DNA from: Gemmatimonadota bacterium
GTDB taxonomy: Bacteria > Gemmatimonadota > Gemmatimonadetes > Gemmatimonadales > Gemmatimonadaceae
Reading direction: 5' to 3'
DNA: 64,000 nucleotides
Assembly (NCBI GenBank): GCA_016714015.1
Contig: JADJNZ010000005.1
Coordinates: 310,001-374,000, forward strand
The notes under the pieces are model-generated. The model was not told where the DNA came from and made no database searches. It saw nothing but the letters and a program-made list of their open reading frames with translations. Position numbers and translations under genes: made by a program. Positions 9,632-17,107 of the stretch are shown here, piece by piece (position 1 is the stretch's first letter; every line of letters begins with the position of its first letter).

Positions 9632-9814
9632 GGGAGCAACGAGAGCACGAACGGTTCGCGGCAGCAGTACTTCCCCATAGTCGAACCGATCGCCAACGTT
9701 TCCCGGCGGGAGTAGGACGCGGTGTCCGATCACCTCATTGGAAGCCTGCGGCAGACGCTGGGATTCCAGTGCCCGGCAGAGGCGTACGACAAGGCTGTTG
9801 CTTCGAGTACCTGA
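9632..9814 (+). pseudogene. Relic of an IS30-family transposase C-terminus
   Basis: A single frame from 9632 reads GSNESTNGSRQQYFP, then after a TAG at 9713-9715 reads DAVSDHLIGSLRQTLGF and CPAEAYDKAVASST before TGA. IS30 transposases end with GSNENTNGLLRQYFP, then LDAV..L..RPRKTLG..TPAE, so order, spacing and the catalytic-Glu-containing NENTNG block all match. Here that motif is NESTNG, with the Glu kept. The amber codon sits where a Leu is usual, so one substitution (TTG or CTG to TAG) may explain it. The first ~85 % of a transposase is missing. The match is from memory of the family. Confidence 0.7.
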
Positions 9815-9852
9815 TTCACCCTCACAATCCACCGTGCGTCCCGCACACAAGC

Positions 9853-10239
9853 ATGACTCGCCAACTCATCAGTTCCGGATCAGTGTTCGAAGAACGGATC
9901 GGCTATTCCCGTGCAGTCGCTCAGGGGCCATTCGTATTCGTCTCCGGCACGACCGGATTCAACTACGAAACGATGACCATCGAGGACGGAGTGGCCGCTC
10001 AGGCCGAGCAGTGTCTGAAGAACATCGATCAAGCATTGCGGAAAGCAGGTGCTAGCCTCGCCGACGCGGTCAGGGTGACCTACGTCTTGCCGAACGGCGA
10101 CGACTTCGAACTGTGTTGGCCCACGTTGAAGAAGTACCTCGGGGACGTGCGCCCTGCGGCCATGATGATCTCGGCCAAGCTGCTCGATCCACGAATGAAG
10201 ATCGAGATCGAAGTGACCGCGATGAAGCAGTCAGTGTGA
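9853..10239 (+). CDS. RidA/YjgF/UK114 family enamine/imine deaminase
   Basis: 128 aa, the normal length for the family. Members of the RidA clade hydrolyse reactive enamines and imines left by PLP enzymes; other clades have other roles. The typical pattern is present: YSRAVAQGPFVFVSGTTG at the start, AQAEQCLKNIDQALRKAGAS in the middle helix and RPAAMMISAKLL with the conserved Arg, then KIEIEVTAM at the end. The ATG at 9853 has a weak ribosome site. GC is near 60 %, against about 70 % around it, and the gene is sandwiched between an IS30 relic and a repeat/IS256 tract, so recent acquisition is likely. It is not in an operon. Confidence 0.9.
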   Translation: MTRQLISSGSVFEERIGYSRAVAQGPFVFVSGTTGFNYETMTIEDGVAAQAEQCLKNIDQALRKAGASLADAVRVTYVLPNGDDFELCWPTLKKYLGDVRPAAMMISAKLLDPRMKIEIEVTAMKQSV

Positions 10240-10434
10240 GTATGCAGCGCGCCGTGAGGTCCGAGCGTCGGTTTCATATCGCCCCAGCCGCGCGGACACC
10301 CCGCTGCTCCGGCGAGTTCGCACCTCGGATCGTGTGAAACCAGATGGTCGGCGTGCCGCGGCCGAGCGTGGTGGCGGTGCTCCGGTGAGGGGGCGATCTG
10401 CCCAGGGCGGGTGGAGGCACGTCGAAGGGCATGG

Positions 10435-10637
10435 GAGTCGCGTCGCAGCGAGTGGGAGTCGCGTCGCAGCGAGTGGGAGTCGCGTCGCAGCGAGTGGGAG
10501 TCGCGTCGCAGCGAGGAGGAGTCGCGTCGCAGCGAGGAGGAGTCGCGTCGCAGCGAGTGGGAGTCGCGTCGCAGCGAGGAGGAGTCGCGTCGCAGCGAGG
10601 AGGAGTCGCGTCGCAGCGCGGAGGGGTCGCGTCGCAG
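10435..10637 (+). repeat. 21-bp tandem repeat array (minisatellite)
   Basis: Nine full units and one partial unit stand head to tail without spacers. Each begins gagtcgcgtcgcagcg and ends in one of three 5-base tails: agtgg (units 1, 2, 3, 6), aggag (4, 5, 7, 8) or cggag (9). Units 3-5 and 6-8 form a repeated 63-bp block, the mark of recent unequal exchange. All frames are open across it because 21 is a multiple of 3, which creates false ORFs with heptapeptide repeats on both strands. Confidence 0.97.
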
Positions 10638-10723
10638 TACAAGAATCACGATTCGCAGTCCGTGAGTTGCGTTTCGCAGTCTGTCCGACGTCCTTCGCAG
10701 TCAGTTGAACTCGCTTGGCAGTC
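10638..10723 (+). repeat. Degenerate continuation of the 21-bp array, left of the IS
   Basis: Four further 21-base segments keep only the unit's end in phase: attcgcag, tttcgcag, cttcgcag and cttggcag recur every 21 bases. They look like old, diverged copies of the array beside the young ones. Confidence 0.7.
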
Positions 10724-10731
10724 CACGAAGG
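10724..10731 (+). repeat. Target-site duplication, left copy
   Basis: cacgaagg directly precedes the IS256-family element and recurs at 12056-12063. A shared C next to it allows 8 or 9 bases, both usual for IS256-family insertions. Confidence 0.9.
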
Positions 10732-10761
10732 GGGCCTGTACGGGATTCTGTGTGTGAGGCC
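10732..10761 (+). repeat. Left terminal inverted repeat of the IS256-family element
   Basis: Begins gggcctgt and ends ctgtgtgtgaggcc. It matches the reverse complement of 12026-12055 at 27 of 30 positions, with mismatches at repeat positions 9, 13 and 14. Confidence 0.95.
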
Positions 10762-10783
10762 ATACTCACCCTGAGGAGGGGAG

Positions 10784-12015
10784 ATGGCCAGACCGAAGGA
10801 GTTCCCTGAGTTCGACCCCGCGGCGATGGATGCGCTGATCGGGAAGACGAAGACGCCGGAGGACCTGTCAGCGCTCTTCCGGTTCATGCAGAAGCGGATC
10901 GCCGAGCGGATTCTCGCGGGCGAGCTGACCGAGCATCTCGGGTACGCGCCGGGGGAGGAGAAGCCGGCGGGGCAGGCGAATCACCGGAACGGGGCGACGC
11001 CGAAGACGGTGCTGACCGAGTCCGGGGCGCTGCCGCTCGAGATCCCGCGCGACCGCGAGGGCACGTTCCGGCCGCAGCTCGTGCCGACCGGCGTCCGGCG
11101 GCTGCCGCAGTTCGACGCGAACGTGCTGTCGCTCTATGCGCGCGGCGTCTCGGTGCGCGAGATCCAGGCGCACTTGGAGCAGCTCTATCAGGTCGAGGTC
11201 TCGCCGAGCGTGATCAGTGCGGTGACCGCCGAAGTGATGGAGGAGGTGACCGCCTGGCAGCAGCGGCCGCTCGACCGCGTCTACCCCGTCGTGATCTTTG
11301 ACGCGCTGCGCGTGAAGATCCGCGACGAAGGCGTGGTCCGGAACAAGGCCGTCTATCTGGCACTGGGTGTCGATCGCGACGGGCACAAGGACGTGCTCGG
11401 CCTCTGGATCGAGCAAACCGAGGGGGCCAGCTTCTGGCTCCGCGTGATGACGGAGCTCAAGAGCCGCGGGGTCGAGGACATCCTGATCGCCCTCGTCGAT
11501 GGCCTGGTCGGGTTCCCGGACGCGATCACGACGGTCTTCCCGCAGGCGCAGGTGCATCACTGCGTCGTGCACCTCGTGCGGCAGAGCCTCAACTTCGTGA
11601 GCTGGAAGGAGCGGAAGCCGCTGGCGGCGGCCCTCCGCACGATCTACCGCGCGCCCACGGAGGCGGCGGCGCTCGCCGCCCTCGAGGCCTTCGCGGCGAG
11701 TCCGGCGGGGACCAAGTATCCGGCAATCGTCGCGCTCTGGCGCCGGCACTGGCCGCACGTCGCCCCGGTCTTCGCGTACCCGCCGGCCATCCGGCAGCTC
11801 CTCTACACGACAAACGCGATCAGAGCTTGCACATGCAGCTCCGAAAGATCGTGAAGACGCGCGGCCACTTTCCGACCGATGAGGCCGCGACCAGTTTGCT
11901 CTACCTCGCGCTCCGCAACATCACGCGGAAGTGGCGGCGCGGGAATCACGCCTGGAAGGCCGCCATGCCGTACCTCGCCATGCTCTTCGGCAGTCGCTTC
12001 ACGGATCACGCCTGA
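10784..12015 (+). pseudogene. IS256-family transposase, frameshifted at the DDE glutamate
   Basis: The first frame (10784-11854) reads a typical mutator-type transposase: MARPKEFPEF, helix-rich N-terminus, then D173 (VIFDALRVK) and D239 (ALVDGLVGF) of the DDE triad. At 11821/11822 one G is missing. Restoring it turns the sequence into TTNAIESLHMQLRK and continues in the frame that ends at 12015 (AMPYLAMLFGSRFT), giving a 410-aa protein of normal size. The lost base belongs to the GAG codon of the expected catalytic Glu347. As it stands the product is 356 aa with a nonsense tail and no third catalytic residue. A sequencing error at this point is possible. Confidence 0.93.
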
Positions 12016-12025
12016 TTACCGCACC

Positions 12026-12055
12026 GGCCTCACACACAGAAATCCGCACAGGCCC
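12026..12055 (+). repeat. Right terminal inverted repeat of the IS256-family element
   Basis: Begins ggcctcacacacag and ends acaggccc. It pairs with 10732-10761 at 27 of 30 positions and is followed at once by the right target copy. Confidence 0.95.
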
Positions 12056-12063
12056 CACGAAGG
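12056..12063 (+). repeat. Target-site duplication, right copy
   Basis: cacgaagg, identical to 10724-10731. Confidence 0.9.
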
Positions 12064-12150
12064 CACGTCGCAGCTGTTGAGATCACCTCGCAAGCTGCCG
12101 AACGCCCTTCACAGGCGCGTGGACTCGCTTGGTCGTGGGCGTGGGCCTGT
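12064..12150 (+). repeat. Degenerate 21-bp-phased tract, right of the IS
   Basis: cacgtcgcag follows the target copy, then segments of about 21 bases ending ctcgcaag, cttcacag and actcgcttgg. The last repeats the actcgcttgg seen left of the IS at 10709-10718. This is the displaced other half of the diverged repeat tract. The rest of the gap to 12214 holds nothing I can recognise. Confidence 0.55.
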
Positions 12151-12214
12151 GCGAGACTCCGTCCGGGCGGCGATACGCCTCTGAGGGGTGTGGAGATGAG
12201 ACGCGGACCTCCGT

Positions 12215-14575
12215 TCACTCGTAGCTGAGCGCCCGCGCCGCCGGCACCCGCGCCGCCCGCCGCGCCGGCCAGGCGCTCGCGAGCACGGCGATCGCCACCA
12301 CGAGCAGGAGCCACGCCAGCGCGGCGCTCGCCTCTGGCCGGAGCCGCGTCGCCACCGGCACCATGATCCGCCCGAACGCCTCGCCGAGCGCCACGGTCAC
12401 CGGCACCGAGAGCGGCAACGCGAGGAGCCAGCCGAGCACGGCCATCACGACGCCCTCCACGATCACGAGCCGCATGATGGTCCCGTCGCGCGCACCGATC
12501 GCGCGCAGCACGCCGATCTCGCGCGTCCGTTCCATCACCGCGATCGCCATCGTCGAACCGAGCCCGAGCCCGCCCACGACGAGCATCAGCCATCCCATCG
12601 CGCCGAGCATCTCCACCACCATCAGCAGGTGGTCTTCGAGCACCCGCCGCGCCTCGGAGACGCGCGAGCTCGACGCCACGAGATGGCCGCGCTCCCGCAG
12701 GTCGGCGCGCAGGCGCTGGATGAGGTCGAGCTGGCTCGCCTCGCCGCGCCCTGCACTCCGCACGACGATCGTCGAGACGCCGGTGCCGGTGAGCGCCATG
12801 ATCGCGTCACGCGTCGCATGGATGCTCGGGAAGGCACCACCCTCGACGATGCCGACGACCCGCCACGCGGCGCGCGTGCCGTTGATGTCCAGTGTGAGCA
12901 TCGAGTCCACCCCGAGCGTCGGCTCGAGGCGCAGCAACGCGCGACCGATCACGATCCCGCGCGTGTCGTCGGCACGGAGCGGGCGCCCAGCGATCAGCGG
13001 CGGGGCGAGCAGTGCGCTGCCCGCGGGGGCCGCGGTCACGGGAATGCCGTCGCCGGGCAGGCCGTCGCCGTGGTCGATGTACGCCGTCGCGCCGGTCCAC
13101 GCCTCCGCGATCGCGACCCCGTCGGTGGCGCGCGCCGCGGTCACGAGCGAGTCGGGATCGGCGGGCGCGACGACGCGCAACGAGAAGTCGTACCGCTGCG
13201 CGGCGAACATGAGGTCGGTCGCGCCGAGCACCGCGCGCCGGAGGTTCCGCGCGCCGAGGAACACGGCGCCCGCGCTCGCGAGCGTGAGCAGCGTGAGCAC
13301 GAGCCGCTGGCGTCGCCGGAAGGCGTTGCGAAGCGAGAGGAGCAATGGCCGGTGCACGCCGCCGATGCGATGCAGCATCGCCGGCGCGGCGGCACTCTCC
13401 GTGATGCCCACGTCGCGCAGCGCCTCCGCGACGGGGATCGCGCAGGCGCGCCGCACGGGCCACGCCGCCGCGAGCACCGGGAGCAGTACGCCGGTGCTCA
13501 CCTGCAGCACGATCACCCACGCGGGCAGCGACGTGGTGCTGAGGTCGAAGTTGAGCAGGTCGGCCTTGAGCGTCCCGTAGGCGCGTCCCGCGACGACCGC
13601 GACCGGGAACGCCAGCGCCACCGAGGCGACGCCGAGCGCGGCCGCGACGCCGAGGTAGAGCCGCGCGATCTGCGCGGTGCTCCCCCCGAGCGTCTTGAGG
13701 ATGCCGATCTCGCGCACCTGCGTCGCGAGCATCCCCGTGATGAGGTTCACGACGAGGAGGGCGGCGCAGAGGAGGGCGAGCAGGCCGAAGGCGCCCTGCG
13801 TGAAGAGGAGCGAGTCCATCTGCGCCGCATGCTCGTGCTCGCCGGGCACGGGCACGTCGATGTCGCGGACCACGCCGCCGCCGGCGCGGATGGTGTCGCG
13901 CACCGCGAGCGCGACGCGCCGCACACCGGCCTGGTCGAGCGACCGGTCGGCGACGACGATGCGCACCTCGTCCGGCGCGTCCGGCACGCCCATCGCGCGG
14001 AGCGTGCCGCGCGAGACGAAGCCATACACGACGTGCTCCATCCACCCCGGCGCGAGCGTCACGTCGCGCGCGATGCCGCTCACCCGGACCCCGCGCACCG
14101 GCGAGTCGCCCACGCCGAGCCGCACGGTCGTGCCGAGCGCCGCCCCCGAGAAGTCGAGCGACGAGCGCTCGATCACGAGTTCGTCGTCGCGCGGCGGCCA
14201 GTCGCCGGTCTCGCCGCGCAGGCGGCCGATCCGCTGCGCCGACGGGTCGTCCGAGACGAAGAGACGCGCCCCATACGTCGTCCCGTCGATCGCGATGCGC
14301 GCGGCCACCACGCGTCGCGCCTCGGCGAGCCGCACGCCCGGCACGCGCATCACCCGCGCGAGCAGGTCCGGCGGCACCACATCCATCGTGAGCGTTGCCG
14401 CCGGCGGGTCGCTCGCGTCGAAGCCTTCGCGCGTGGCCACGCGGACGAGCGCCCAGGCGTTGAGCACCGTTCCCGCGCCCGCGAGCGACGCGGCGATCGC
14501 GAGCGTCGCGAGCAGCGTCCGCCCGCGGTGCGCGCGCAGGTCGCCGAGCGCCTTGCGCCAGCGCGGGCTAAGCAC
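12215..14575 (-). CDS. ABC transporter permease, FtsX/MacB-LolCE type
   Basis: 786 aa from a GTG start that overlaps the stop of the ATPase gene by 8 bases (GTGCTTAG), the usual sign of translational coupling. One membrane helix near residue 20 is followed by a large periplasmic domain, then FtsX-type membrane blocks. The first is around residues 265-400 (LLALLCAALLVVNLITGML, QVREIGILKTLGGS). The second is at the C-terminus (MAIAVMERTREIGVLRAIGARDG). The duplicated REIG.L...G motif is diagnostic. Such systems do not pump through a pore but drive periplasmic work such as lipoprotein release, antibiotic or peptide efflux. The frame is open upstream to 14653, but those residues overlap the ATPase and are not conserved. 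Confidence 0.9.
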   Translation of the reverse strand: MLSPRWRKALGDLRAHRGRTLLATLAIAASLAGAGTVLNAWALVRVATREGFDASDPPAATLTMDVVPPDLLARVMRVPGVRLAEARRVVAARIAIDGTTYGARLFVSDDPSAQRIGRLRGETGDWPPRDDELVIERSSLDFSGAALGTTVRLGVGDSPVRGVRVSGIARDVTLAPGWMEHVVYGFVSRGTLRAMGVPDAPDEVRIVVADRSLDQAGVRRVALAVRDTIRAGGGVVRDIDVPVPGEHEHAAQMDSLLFTQGAFGLLALLCAALLVVNLITGMLATQVREIGILKTLGGSTAQIARLYLGVAAALGVASVALAFPVAVVAGRAYGTLKADLLNFDLSTTSLPAWVIVLQVSTGVLLPVLAAAWPVRRACAIPVAEALRDVGITESAAAPAMLHRIGGVHRPLLLSLRNAFRRRQRLVLTLLTLASAGAVFLGARNLRRAVLGATDLMFAAQRYDFSLRVVAPADPDSLVTAARATDGVAIAEAWTGATAYIDHGDGLPGDGIPVTAAPAGSALLAPPLIAGRPLRADDTRGIVIGRALLRLEPTLGVDSMLTLDINGTRAAWRVVGIVEGGAFPSIHATRDAIMALTGTGVSTIVVRSAGRGEASQLDLIQRLRADLRERGHLVASSSRVSEARRVLEDHLLMVVEMLGAMGWLMLVVGGLGLGSTMAIAVMERTREIGVLRAIGARDGTIMRLVIVEGVVMAVLGWLLALPLSVPVTVALGEAFGRIMVPVATRLRPEASAALAWLLLVVAIAVLASAWPARRAARVPAARALSYE

Positions 14576-15278
14576 GACGCGCCTCGTCCTGCACGAGCCG
14601 GCCGTCGGCGAGCGTGATCGCGCGCGTCGCGTGTCGCAGCGCCGAGGGCGCATGCGTCACGAGCACGAGCGTGCGCCCCGCGGCGACGATCCGCCCGAAG
14701 AGCTCGAGCACCTGCTCGCTCGTGCGGGAGTCGAGGTTCCCCGTCGGTTCGTCGGCGAGGAGCAGTGGCGGGTCGTTCGCCATCGCTCGCGCGATCGCCA
14801 CCCGCTGCTGCTGCCCGCCCGAGAGCCGCGACGGCAGCTTGTCCGCCTGGTCCGCCACGCCGACCTCGGCGAGCAGTGCGCGCGCCCGTTCGGGCCGCTC
14901 GTGCGATGGCCAGCGGTCGCAGAGGTCCATCGGCAGCATCACGTTCTCGATCGCCGAGAGCGTGGGGATGAGCTGGAAGAACTGGAAGACGATCCCCACC
15001 GCCGTGCCGCGCCAGGCGGCCATCCGTGACTCGGCGAGCGCGTGTACTGCCGTCTCGCCCACATGCACCTCGCCCGCGCTCGGACGGTCGATGCCACCGA
15101 GGAGGCTCAGCAGCGTGGACTTGCCGCTCCCCGACTCGCCGACCACCGCGAGGAACTCGCCCCTCGCGATGTCGAGCGTGAGCGCGTCGAGCGCGGTGAA
15201 GGGGACCGCGGCGCCGGGATAGTTCTTGGTGACGCTGCGGAGGCGGATGAGCGGAGTGGTCGCGGGGATGGATGTCAT
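14568..15278 (-). CDS. ABC transporter ATP-binding protein, MacB/LolD type
   Basis: 236 aa. Walker A GESGSGKST, Q-loop in FQFFQLIPTLSAIENV, signature LSGGQQQR, Walker B LLLADEPTGNLD and the H-loop VTHAPSAL are all present, in LolD/MacB-type form (ENVMLPM, PTGNLDS). It would power the FtsX-type permease encoded directly downstream. The chosen ATG at 15278 gives the normal start for the family (TPLIRLRSVTKNYPG follows). No Shine-Dalgarno sequence is seen, and a large hairpin ends 4 bases upstream of the ATG, so its translation may be controlled. Confidence 0.92.
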   Translation of the reverse strand: MTSIPATTPLIRLRSVTKNYPGAAVPFTALDALTLDIARGEFLAVVGESGSGKSTLLSLLGGIDRPSAGEVHVGETAVHALAESRMAAWRGTAVGIVFQFFQLIPTLSAIENVMLPMDLCDRWPSHERPERARALLAEVGVADQADKLPSRLSGGQQQRVAIARAMANDPPLLLADEPTGNLDSRTSEQVLELFGRIVAAGRTLVLVTHAPSALRHATRAITLADGRLVQDEARRA

Positions 15279-15282
15279 GGAG

Positions 15283-15320
15283 GAACGGTGCGGCCGCGGA
15301 CGCTCCGCGGGGCACCGTTC
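15283..15320 (-). promoter_or_regulatory. Long hairpin in the leader of the ABC ATPase gene
   Basis: gaacggtgc (15283-15291) pairs with gcaccgttc (15312-15320). Inside, ccgcgga (15294-15300) pairs with tccgcgg (15304-15310) around a cgc loop, separated from the outer stem by a 2-by-1 internal loop: 16 bp in total. It sits where the ribosome site of the minus-strand gene should be. It could limit translation initiation or act as an operator between divergent genes. Confidence 0.5.
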
Positions 15321-15421
15321 GTCGGGTCCGCGGCCCCATTGGGCGACGCACGGCCCCACGCGCGCGCGCGACTGGCTTTCATTGCCTCATCGGACCCACA
15401 TTCCTGCACCGGAGACCCACG

Positions 15422-16042
15422 ATGCGCGCGCGTTCCATTCCCATCCTCGTCCTGTCCCTGCTCCTCGTCACGCTCCGAGGCGAGCTCGTCCGCGCACAGC
15501 AGCATCAGGGCGGCGCCGCTGCCACGGCGCGCCCTGCCTCCATGGCGCCAGGGGAAGCCGAGCAGTTCGCGTTCCTCGTCGGTTCCTTCGAGGTGACGGT
15601 CATGCCGAAGGTCAACAGCCTCGCGGCACGGATCCACGGCCAGCCCAAGCTCCTCGGCACCTGGAAGGGATGGCGTGCCTTCGACGGCTTCGGCGTCGAG
15701 GACGAGCTGCGCATCATCGACGCATCGGGGAACCCCGCCTCGCTCACGCACACCATGCGTCTCTTCGACGCGGCGCAGGGGAAGTGGACGCAGACGACGC
15801 TTGACGTCTATCGTGGCCGCTTCACCACCGCGAACGGGACCTTCCGCGGGGGCGAGGTCGTGCTCCGCGGTGCGAGTCGCGATCCCGAGGGGAAGCCGGT
15901 GATCAGCCGCGTCCGCTTCTATGACATCACCGCGAACGGGTTCAAGTCGCAGACCGACCGGTCGTACGATGGCGAGCGGAGCTGGGACGAGGCGGTGCTG
16001 CGGATCGAGGCGACCCGGGTCTCCGCGAGCGCGCCACGGTGA
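15422..16042 (+). CDS. Secreted DUF1579-like protein
   Basis: 206 aa with a signal peptide (MRARSIPILVLSLLLVTLRG, then VRAQQ). GGAG lies 8 bases before the ATG, which settles the start against longer in-frame options. The mature part has the pattern of DUF1579-type lipocalin-like proteins: FLVGSFEV, LGTWKGWRAFDGFGVEDELR, and later FRGGEVVLRG and ISRVRFYDI. The usual role is unknown. The start of the histidine kinase gene overlaps its last codon (GTGA), so it is translated with the two-component pair downstream and could be part of the same response. Confidence 0.7.
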   Translation: MRARSIPILVLSLLLVTLRGELVRAQQHQGGAAATARPASMAPGEAEQFAFLVGSFEVTVMPKVNSLAARIHGQPKLLGTWKGWRAFDGFGVEDELRIIDASGNPASLTHTMRLFDAAQGKWTQTTLDVYRGRFTTANGTFRGGEVVLRGASRDPEGKPVISRVRFYDITANGFKSQTDRSYDGERSWDEAVLRIEATRVSASAPR

Positions 16043-17091
16043 ATCCGGAACACGGGGGGCAGGCGGTGCCGCCGGTCCGCCGGTGGATCTGGGCGCAGCT
16101 CCTCATCGGCTGGCTCCCCGTGTGGGGGCTCTACGGCTCGATGATCCTCGCGATGCACGGCGGGTCGGCACGGAGTGCGCTCTCCATCGCGGCACGCGCG
16201 ATCGGCGCGGCGGCGCTGCTGAGCTGGCCGGTGCTCAAGCTCACGGAGCGCTTCCCCTGGCCGCGTCCGGTGCGACTCTCGTTCGTGCTCCTCCATCTCG
16301 CGGGCGCGGCGGTCTTCTCGGTCGCCTGGCTGCTCCTCGCGAGCGCGTTGGAAGCAGTGGTGCGCGATGGTTTCTTCCTGATCCGGCCGGCGGGCGTGGT
16401 CCCCTTCCTGAGCATCGGTGTCTGGCTGTACATCGCGGTGGCCGGCGTCTCGTACGCGGTGCGCGCGACGGCGCGGGCGGCGCGCGCCGAGACCACCGCG
16501 GCGCAGTCGCAGCTCGCCGCGCTGCGTGGACAGCTCAATCCGCACTTCTTGTTCAATGCGTTGCACACGGTGGTGCAGCTGATCCCCGTCGAGCCGCTGC
16601 GCGCTGCGGAAGCGGCCGAGCGGCTCGCCGGCCTGCTGCGTACCGCGACCGCCGAGGGGCGCGACCTCGTGCCACTCGCCGAGGAACGCGCGTTCGTGGA
16701 CCGGTACCTCGAACTGGAGCAGATGCGCTTCGCCGAGCGGCTCGTGGTGCAGCGCGAGATCCCCGTGACGCTCGACGAGGTGCTGTTGCCGAGCTTCGCG
16801 CTGCAGACGCTGGTGGAGAACGCCGTGCGCCATGGCGCGGCCCCGCGCGAAGGGACGACGACGATCTCGATCCGGGGGCGCGCCGAGGGAACGACGTTCG
16901 TCGTCGAGGTGCAGGACGACGGCGCCGGTGCCGACCTCTCGCGGCCGGGCGAAGGGACCGGGCTGTCCCGGCTGCGCGATCGGCTCACGGCGCTGTACGG
17001 TGCGGCGGCGTCGCTCACGCTCGCGAGCCGGCCGGGCGCCGGGTTCACGGCCACACTCCGCGCGCCGCTCGCGCGCGCGGACGAGGCGTGA
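16039..17091 (+). CDS. Sensor histidine kinase, LytS/YehU type
   Basis: 350 aa from a GTG start that overlaps the stop of the preceding gene. Four membrane helices occupy residues ~15-150. No extra sensor domain is visible. The kinase core has the His_kinase (PF06580) motif LRGQLNPHFLFNALH with His169, then the N-box LVENAVRHG and the glycine-rich GEGTGLSRLRDRL. Enzymes of this type autophosphorylate on this His and pass phosphate to LytTR regulators, and exactly such a regulator is encoded 16 bases downstream. The signal sensed is not apparent. Confidence 0.93.
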   Translation: MNPEHGGQAVPPVRRWIWAQLLIGWLPVWGLYGSMILAMHGGSARSALSIAARAIGAAALLSWPVLKLTERFPWPRPVRLSFVLLHLAGAAVFSVAWLLLASALEAVVRDGFFLIRPAGVVPFLSIGVWLYIAVAGVSYAVRATARAARAETTAAQSQLAALRGQLNPHFLFNALHTVVQLIPVEPLRAAEAAERLAGLLRTATAEGRDLVPLAEERAFVDRYLELEQMRFAERLVVQREIPVTLDEVLLPSFALQTLVENAVRHGAAPREGTTTISIRGRAEGTTFVVEVQDDGAGADLSRPGEGTGLSRLRDRLTALYGAAASLTLASRPGAGFTATLRAPLARADEA

Positions 17092-17107
17092 CGTGGGTGC
17101 GCACGCG

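Larger units (their letters stand above)
10732..12055 (+). mobile_element. IS256-family insertion sequence (1324 bp)
   Basis: The element is bounded by 30-bp imperfect inverted repeats and an 8-bp target duplication, and carries one transposase gene filling most of its length. Size, repeat length, duplication size and transposase type all fit IS256/mutator elements. It inserted into the diverged 21-bp repeat tract: removing the element and one target copy rejoins that tract with nearly unbroken phase. The transposase is frameshifted, so this copy cannot move by itself unless helped in trans. Confidence 0.95.

Noticed and set aside
10435..10637. CRISPR array
   Set aside because: Units are head to tail with no unique spacers, are only 21 bases long, and no cas genes are near.
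10411..10757. Open frames with heptapeptide repeats on both strands across the 21-bp array
   Set aside because: A 21-base unit without stops leaves all frames open. None has a ribosome site, a family or plausible composition.
11815..11830. Programmed frameshift in the IS256 transposase
   Set aside because: No slippery heptamer or pause structure at the junction (gcgatcagagc). The family uses one frame, and the shift removes the catalytic Glu.
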